Positions 8,713 through 12,754 of a DNA stretch of 12,754 nucleotides are shown here, one piece after another. Location of the stretch: the NCBI GenBank assembly GCA_016987375.1, contig PJRA01000493.1, positions 991,593 to 1,004,346 of the forward strand. The letters are read 5' to 3'. Each line of letters begins with the position of its first letter. The stretch's first letter is position 1. Origin of the DNA: Brachionus koreanus (taxonomy: Eukaryota > Rotifera > Eurotatoria > Ploima > Brachionidae). Below the pieces are notes generated by a model, which made no database searches, was not told the DNA's origin, and saw only the letters and a list, made by a program, of their open reading frames with translations. The translations under genes and the position numbers were made by a program.

Positions 8713-9308
8713 GAGGTGGAAAGAGATTTAGGTGTTTTAATTGGGAATATCAAGCCTCTCTTGCAGCAAAAAAGGCAAATTTTGTGCTTGGTCAATTGGC
8801 AAAAGTGTTTAAGTATTGGACAATAAAGACGTTCAAGTTGTTGTATGTAGCGTTTGTGCGGCCTCATTTAGCATATGCTGTCTGTGCATGGTGTCCAACA
8901 ACAAAGAAGGGCATAAAGCTACTTGAAAATGTGCAAAGAAGAGCAACAAGGTTAGTAAGGTGTATTAGACATTTATCGTACGAGTGTAGACTCGAGGTTC
9001 TTGGGCTTACAACTTTGGAAGTGAGGAGAGGTAGAGAAGATCTTATAGAGTATTTCAAGATCACAAATGGTTTGAGTATTGTTAACCTTCATAATCACAA
9101 CAAACTGGCTAACTCTATATCAATTGATGGCCCTGCTGGTAGTATTAGAGGGCCCAAACACCGACTTGCAGGGCAGTTCACTAGAAGTACGCCTAGAGAG
9201 AACTTTTTGACAAATAGAGTGGTTAAGAGTTGGAACGAGTTACCATTGGAGGCTTTGCAATCCAAGACAAAAACAGCATTTAAACGGATGATCGATAAAC
9301 TGAAATAA
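8713..9308 (+). pseudogene. C-terminal reverse transcriptase fragment of the younger LINE
   Basis: A 174-codon open frame (8784-9308, beginning at a GTG with no real start) continues upstream in the same frame as YQASLAAKKANF from 8748. Before that, in another frame, stands EVERDLGVLI (8713-8742), so one frameshift or small deletion lies near 8743-8747. The fragment covers the region after the catalytic core seen in CR1/L2/jockey-type enzymes: KKANFVLGQL, FVRPHLAYAVCAWCP, LLENVQRRATRLV, LSYECRLEVLGLTTLEVRRGREDLIEY (two overlapping motifs near 8967-9053), FLTNRVVKSWNELP and a final KLK. It lacks the palm domain and so has no polymerase activity. It is a 5'-truncated transposon remnant, not a host gene. 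Confidence 0.85.
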
Positions 9309-9374
9309 ACTTAATTGAAATTAAACAAAAACAAACATTTTAGTAACTGAAGTTTAATCAAAGACAGCTACTAT

Positions 9375-9422
9375 AGCGAGCCCTATATGGGTTTCGTTTA
9401 CAGGGTAAAACCTGTCGTCGCT
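9375..9422 (+). other. Branched RNA structure at the 3' end of the younger LINE
   Basis: AGCGA (9375-9379) pairs perfectly with TCGCT (9418-9422). It encloses two hairpins, CCC/GGG (9381-9383 with 9389-9391) and ACAGG/CCTGT (9400-9404 with 9411-9415). The whole forms a potential three-way junction immediately before the terminal repeat. In several CR1/L2-type LINEs, 3' stem-loops recruit the reverse transcriptase; that role here is inferred. Confidence 0.55.
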
Positions 9423-9443
9423 TATTCTTATTATTATTATTAA
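9422..9443 (+). repeat. TTA-repeat tail of the younger LINE
   Basis: A short TTATTC(TTATTATTATTATTA) tract directly follows the 3' structure and abuts the resumed old LINE coding sequence. Short microsatellite tails instead of poly(A) are usual for CR1/L2-like elements and mark the 3' terminus. Confidence 0.7.
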
Positions 9444-9532
9444 TTGTCAATGTCTGGAACAAATTACCACGAGAATTAAGAAACGTTATTAATAAAAATA
9501 ATGTTTTAACTGCTTTAGCTAATAACAATTAG

Positions 9533-11049
9533 CAATGTAAACACTGCAAACAGTAAAAAGTCCAAATAAAATATTTAGTATTCATTTAATCAACGATTAA
9601 AATAAATCTGTATGAAATAAAGCTAAATATTATTAATTTATTTTTTTAATATTTTCTAAATATTTATTTCTTTAAAACTAGAAATTTCAATTTAGAACCT
9701 TTTTGGAAAATATAAACTTGAATTTAAACTAAAAATCAAGTAGTTTTACTTAAAAAATTTTATTATAATTTTTGAATAAATGTTATTTAATTCTCCTCAA
9801 ATATATATTAATTCTAAACTTTTATAATTTATCAGCCGGCCTTTTAGTGTTAAAAAGGTATTAAAGCGGCAGAAAAAAATTAAATTAATTAAAACTTTTT
9901 TAGTAAATCAAAGAATATTTTTGCTTTTTAACTTGAATTCATAAGATTTTGATTAAAATATTAATTAAAATGATGAAAGAAAAATAAATAAGTTTTTAAT
10001 TTTTTTGTTTTATCAAAATCAATATTTCTTTTAAAATGATTATGTAGTTGATGTTGTTCAAAATAGAACTATTTTTAAACGTTAAATTTTTATTAATAAA
10101 AATGATGAAAAAACTAGTCTTTATTAAACAGAGTCATTATTTCAAGTATAAAACCATTTTTCTGAAGAAATTGTTCCGTTTTTTTGTTATTAAAATCATT
10201 TATTATTTTTTTTGAAAATCAGAAATTATAAATTGTTTATTTGGTGTGTTATTTTTCTTTGTTAAAAAGAAAAATTGTTCTTTTTTTTTAAAACAACATT
10301 CTTAGTAAATATTAGTCCAAAAAACAAAGATGAAAAACAATCAAGTAGTAGTTTTTTATTTATTCTGAGTTAATGAAATTTTTATCTGATTAATTAATTT
10401 GGAAAAACTAAAAATTATTACAAATTTAGTTGAAAACTCATAAAATTCAATCTTAATTATCTACCCTTTTTTTAATAACAATTCAATAAAAAATAAGACT
10501 CTTTTAATAAAGATAAAAGATAAGTAATCATTAAATGATAAGATGAATTCAAAATGCTCAATCAGTCATTGATTAACTTGAAAAATTATATTTTAATGGT
10601 TAACTATAATATTTTTGCTATTTGTTTTATAGTTCTGTTTAATTTTTTTTTTCTAGAATTATGAGTAATTAATCTTGTTTAGATTTATTTTATTTACAAA
10701 AATTGCTTATTGAAATCATGTAAAAATAAATGGCTAAAATTTTTATTCTTTTTGAGAGAGCTTATACATCTTTCAGACAAAACTATTTAGTAAATAGTAT
10801 TTACTAATTTTAATTACTAAATCTCTTAAAATCTTGATCAAAATCAAAACTAAACTTTTTTATTAAACAAAAACAAAAAATCAATAAATTTTTTTAAAAG
10901 CATTTTTAAGTTCTAATTTTGATTGATTGCAAAGCTAGCTAAGACTCATAAAATTTCTCTAAAACAAGGGCCTTGATTTAAAAAAAATTATATTAATATT
11001 AATGAAACAAAAAATTTATAAAAAATTGGAATCAAAATTTTATTGATAA
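9533..11049. other. AT-rich intergenic DNA with small palindromes
   Basis: No coding frame is supported on either strand. Two structured spots stand out. A nested hairpin lies at 9835-9870: GCCG with CGGC outside, CCTTTT with AAAAGG inside. A perfect 10-bp dyad lies at 10787-10807: TTAGTAAATA, G, TATTTACTAA. Otherwise the region is A/T runs. Confidence 0.5.
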
Positions 11050-11349
11050 TTATTAGTTTAATATTTAGTCGGGGGGCTAGGGTCATCCGAATCACACAGA
11101 TATTTTTTTAAATCAACAAGTTTGAATTTTTTAATAAACGAGCAAAAAAAGAAAGGGTTAACACTATTAATTAATGTTATAAATAATTTCATTCTATTTT
11201 TTAATTTATGGATTGCAAACATTCCAAAATCACTAAAAATTTTTGAGAATTTTTTCAGAAAAAAATTTAAAAATCATTTATAAAATTTTTATTTAGTCTT
11301 GTTCAACTAGCATGATATCACAGGCGATAAAATTTATGCAAAAAATTGG

Positions 11350-11581
11350 AGCAAAGTAAAATTAATGATCAAATTTCAAAATTTCAAATGTGCTAAAAAT
11401 ATTTAAAATGGGTAATTTCATCATTTGCAAGATTACATGCGGCTATCCTTTTTTTTCAAATTTAAAAATATAGTATTTGAAGTTTAAAAAAATCTGAAGT
11501 CTGCAATGCAATCAATTACGCATGTAATAAATTTTGAGCATGTTTGAAATTTTGAAATTTGATCATAAATTTTACTATGCT
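11350..11581. repeat. Foldback (inverted) repeat, possible non-autonomous element
   Basis: The 45-bp arms at 11350-11394 and 11537-11581 are inverted copies with 41 of 45 positions matching, sharing the core ATGATCAAATTTCAAAATTTCAAA. A second, perfect 10-bp pair lies inside (ATTACATGCG 11432-11441, CGCATGTAAT 11519-11528). The centre holds no coding frame. Such a layout suits a foldback/MITE-like element or its remnant; termini and target duplication were not found. Confidence 0.65.
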
Positions 11582-12754
11582 AAAAATTGGTCATATCCAT
11601 TCAGGATGTGAAACGTTTAAAAAATTTATTGAAATTATTTTGTAATAAAAGAAATTAAATAATTTTATAATATCTCTGATTTAAGATATGATTGAAAAAA
11701 AAATTATTAAAAATGATTAAATTTATTGTGTAAAAAACAAAAAAAGGAAGTATCAAAAAGAATTCAAAAGACCCTATAGGCCTTTGAGCGTCAAATCTTA
11801 AATTAAATTATACTTGATTTATATGTTGGATATTGCAATTAGTATGGAGTATTGTACTTATTACACGTCTGGTCTTATACATTTTTCTAACTACTCAATT
11901 TAAAATTTAATTATTTTGATTGAAATGTTTATTTCAACTTGAAGCTTTATTTACAAAGTTGTTATATTTCTACTATTTACATTTTTCTAATTCAGTAGCT
12001 CCTAGGGAGGTGGCACCACATCTTTATTCTTTTATTTTAGAAAAAAACTATCTGAAAACATAAACTTATATATTATTAAATCACACATTGGTAATTTCTC
12101 TAAAACAGAGATACAACATTATATCAGTCAGTAATATTTCGGCTTGAATCATAAAAATCTAAAAAATTTAAAAAAAATTATCTTCAATTTCAAGAAAGTA
12201 AATGCATGCTATGTCAAGTAAACAGACTTAATAAAATTCCTTTTTTGTAATTATTTTCAAGTAAAATTAATGGAAGTCTTCGAAATTCAATCAATAACTA
12301 ACTACTTGAATTAATGAATTAAAAAAATCAAATTCTCAGTAATCATGATTTTGATTAAAAAAGCATAAATTTTTTCTTTTGCTATTTCTAGGACACTGAG
12401 CTAAGTAACCCATTAATTTTTCAAATGCTATTTATTCCTTTCTCTAGCCAGGTCCTTATTTTTCCTATTACTATGTCACTCCTGTATTGATGCTGACTAC
12501 TAGCTTACAGGCATTAATCAATTTATAAGTATCGATATTTCGTTATTTAGTTAGCGTCACAAGAGAGAATATTATCGACTTTTTATTTAGCTTTACCTTT
12601 TTTCCATCACATCTAAACCTTATTTGTTTAACCTTATTTAAAAGCAATCTAGTAACGGGTGATGCATAAGTAAATGGATAAAAATTAAAAGCGAATATCT
12701 CAAAAAATAAAAATGAAATTAAGTTCTGTTTTTTTTTCTGATGTAAAGAATTTA
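11582..12754. other. Intergenic right edge, no gene supported
   Basis: The sequence is AT-rich up to about 12380. From about 12390 to 12680 it is less AT-rich. A pyrimidine tract and AG at about 12447 are followed by a frame reading PGPYFSYYYVTPVLMLTTSLQ that reaches a TAA near 12522 and then stays open to about 12670. I found no matching splice partner or known motif, so I do not call a gene; it could be an exon edge or an old repeat. Confidence 0.4.

Larger units (their letters stand above)
8687..9445 (+). mobile_element. Younger 5'-truncated LINE inserted into the old LINE
   Basis: This segment interrupts the old element between SRI (ends 8686) and VNVWNKLP (begins 9446), a place where related reverse transcriptases read continuously (NR[IV]VN.WN). 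It carries the last part of a non-LTR retrotransposon ORF, a short 3' UTR with strong base-pairing, and a terminal TTA-repeat tail. The missing 5' part, including the catalytic palm domain, is the usual result of incomplete target-primed reverse transcription. No clear target-site duplication is visible. It is much better preserved than its host copy: one frameshift versus many. It therefore inserted later. Confidence 0.82.
7810..9532 (+). mobile_element. Old, degenerate CR1/L2/jockey-like LINE copy, interrupted twice
   Basis: Three plus-strand pieces read in order as the ORF2 reverse transcriptase of one non-LTR retrotransposon. Piece 1 (about 7810-8195) has WIKSFLVIRKQRVALEN (7909-7959), matching the family WI.DFL..R.QRV pattern; then, after a frameshift, GSVLGQTLFNIFINDL (8003-8050) for the usual PQGSVLGPLLFLIFINDL. 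The FADD active-site motif has decayed to YANVTKI (8083-8103). Piece 2 (8364-8686) has LEYALPVWSPY from 8371, LENIQHK in another frame, DGDLIQKYK near 8526, and NLFKSRI (8666-8686). Piece 3 (9446-9532) resumes with VNVWNKLPRELRN and ends at TAG. Multiple stops and frameshifts and the lost catalytic aspartates make it a dead copy. About 100 residues between motif C and LEYA are missing at the SINE site. Confidence 0.82.

Noticed and set aside
8784..8786. Start codon of the 174-codon reverse transcriptase frame
   Set aside because: The codon is GTG in the middle of a family motif (AKKANFVLGQ) that continues upstream, so it is an internal Val and not an initiation site.
8673..9064. Two minus-strand ORFs (64 and 66 residues) over the younger LINE
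   Set aside because: Both are antisense shadows of the reverse transcriptase frame, whose family motifs fix the coding strand as plus.
12449..12670. Plus-strand exon after a pyrimidine tract near the right edge
   Set aside because: The frame contains an internal stop and no clear donor or known motif; kept only as a description of the gap.
1..12754. CRISPR array, bacterial operon or phage-like system
   Set aside because: No regularly spaced direct repeats, no Shine-Dalgarno-linked gene clusters, and the genes present are clearly metazoan in type.

Overview
The window looks like an invertebrate animal nuclear genome. It is strongly A+T-rich, with long poly-T/poly-A runs, short exons separated by AT-rich introns, a rhodopsin-family GPCR, a tRNA-derived SINE and CR1/L2/jockey-like non-LTR retrotransposons. 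A small AT-rich lophotrochozoan such as a monogonont rotifer would fit, but the sequence alone cannot prove the taxon. Most of the window is non-coding.

Layout. (1) Positions 195-992, minus strand: 3' end of a spliced gene that I do not recognise. The last exon is convincing; two upstream exons are proposed because their splice sites and reading phases agree. (2) About 993-5540: AT-rich and mostly empty. It holds a possible minus-strand terminal exon with a poly(A) signal (2398-2509), an unusually long open frame without ATG (3681-3905), and a less AT-rich block with alternative hairpins (about 1500-1900). (3) 5541-7238, plus strand: the only complete long gene, an orphan class A GPCR with a very long second extracellular loop containing a furin-type site and a very long third intracellular loop. 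(4) About 7810-9532, plus strand: a layered transposon relic. An old, frameshifted LINE copy that has lost its catalytic aspartates is interrupted by a reverse-oriented tRNA-like SINE (about 8196-8363) and by a younger, 5'-truncated LINE (about 8687-9445). The younger LINE keeps a 174-codon C-terminal frame, a structured 3' end and a TTA-repeat tail. (5) 9533-12754: AT-rich intergenic DNA with small palindromes and one clear foldback repeat (11350-11581).

The genes do not form a pathway. The GPCR is an independent membrane receptor gene, the left-edge gene runs the opposite way, and the transposon cluster begins about 570 bases after the GPCR stop. I found no CRISPR array, rRNA, functional tRNA or microbial-type operon. 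The strongest points for follow-up are the nested retrotransposon order, the branched 3' RNA structure of the younger LINE, the tRNA-like SINE, the GPCR's altered signature residues and furin-like site, and the foldback repeat.
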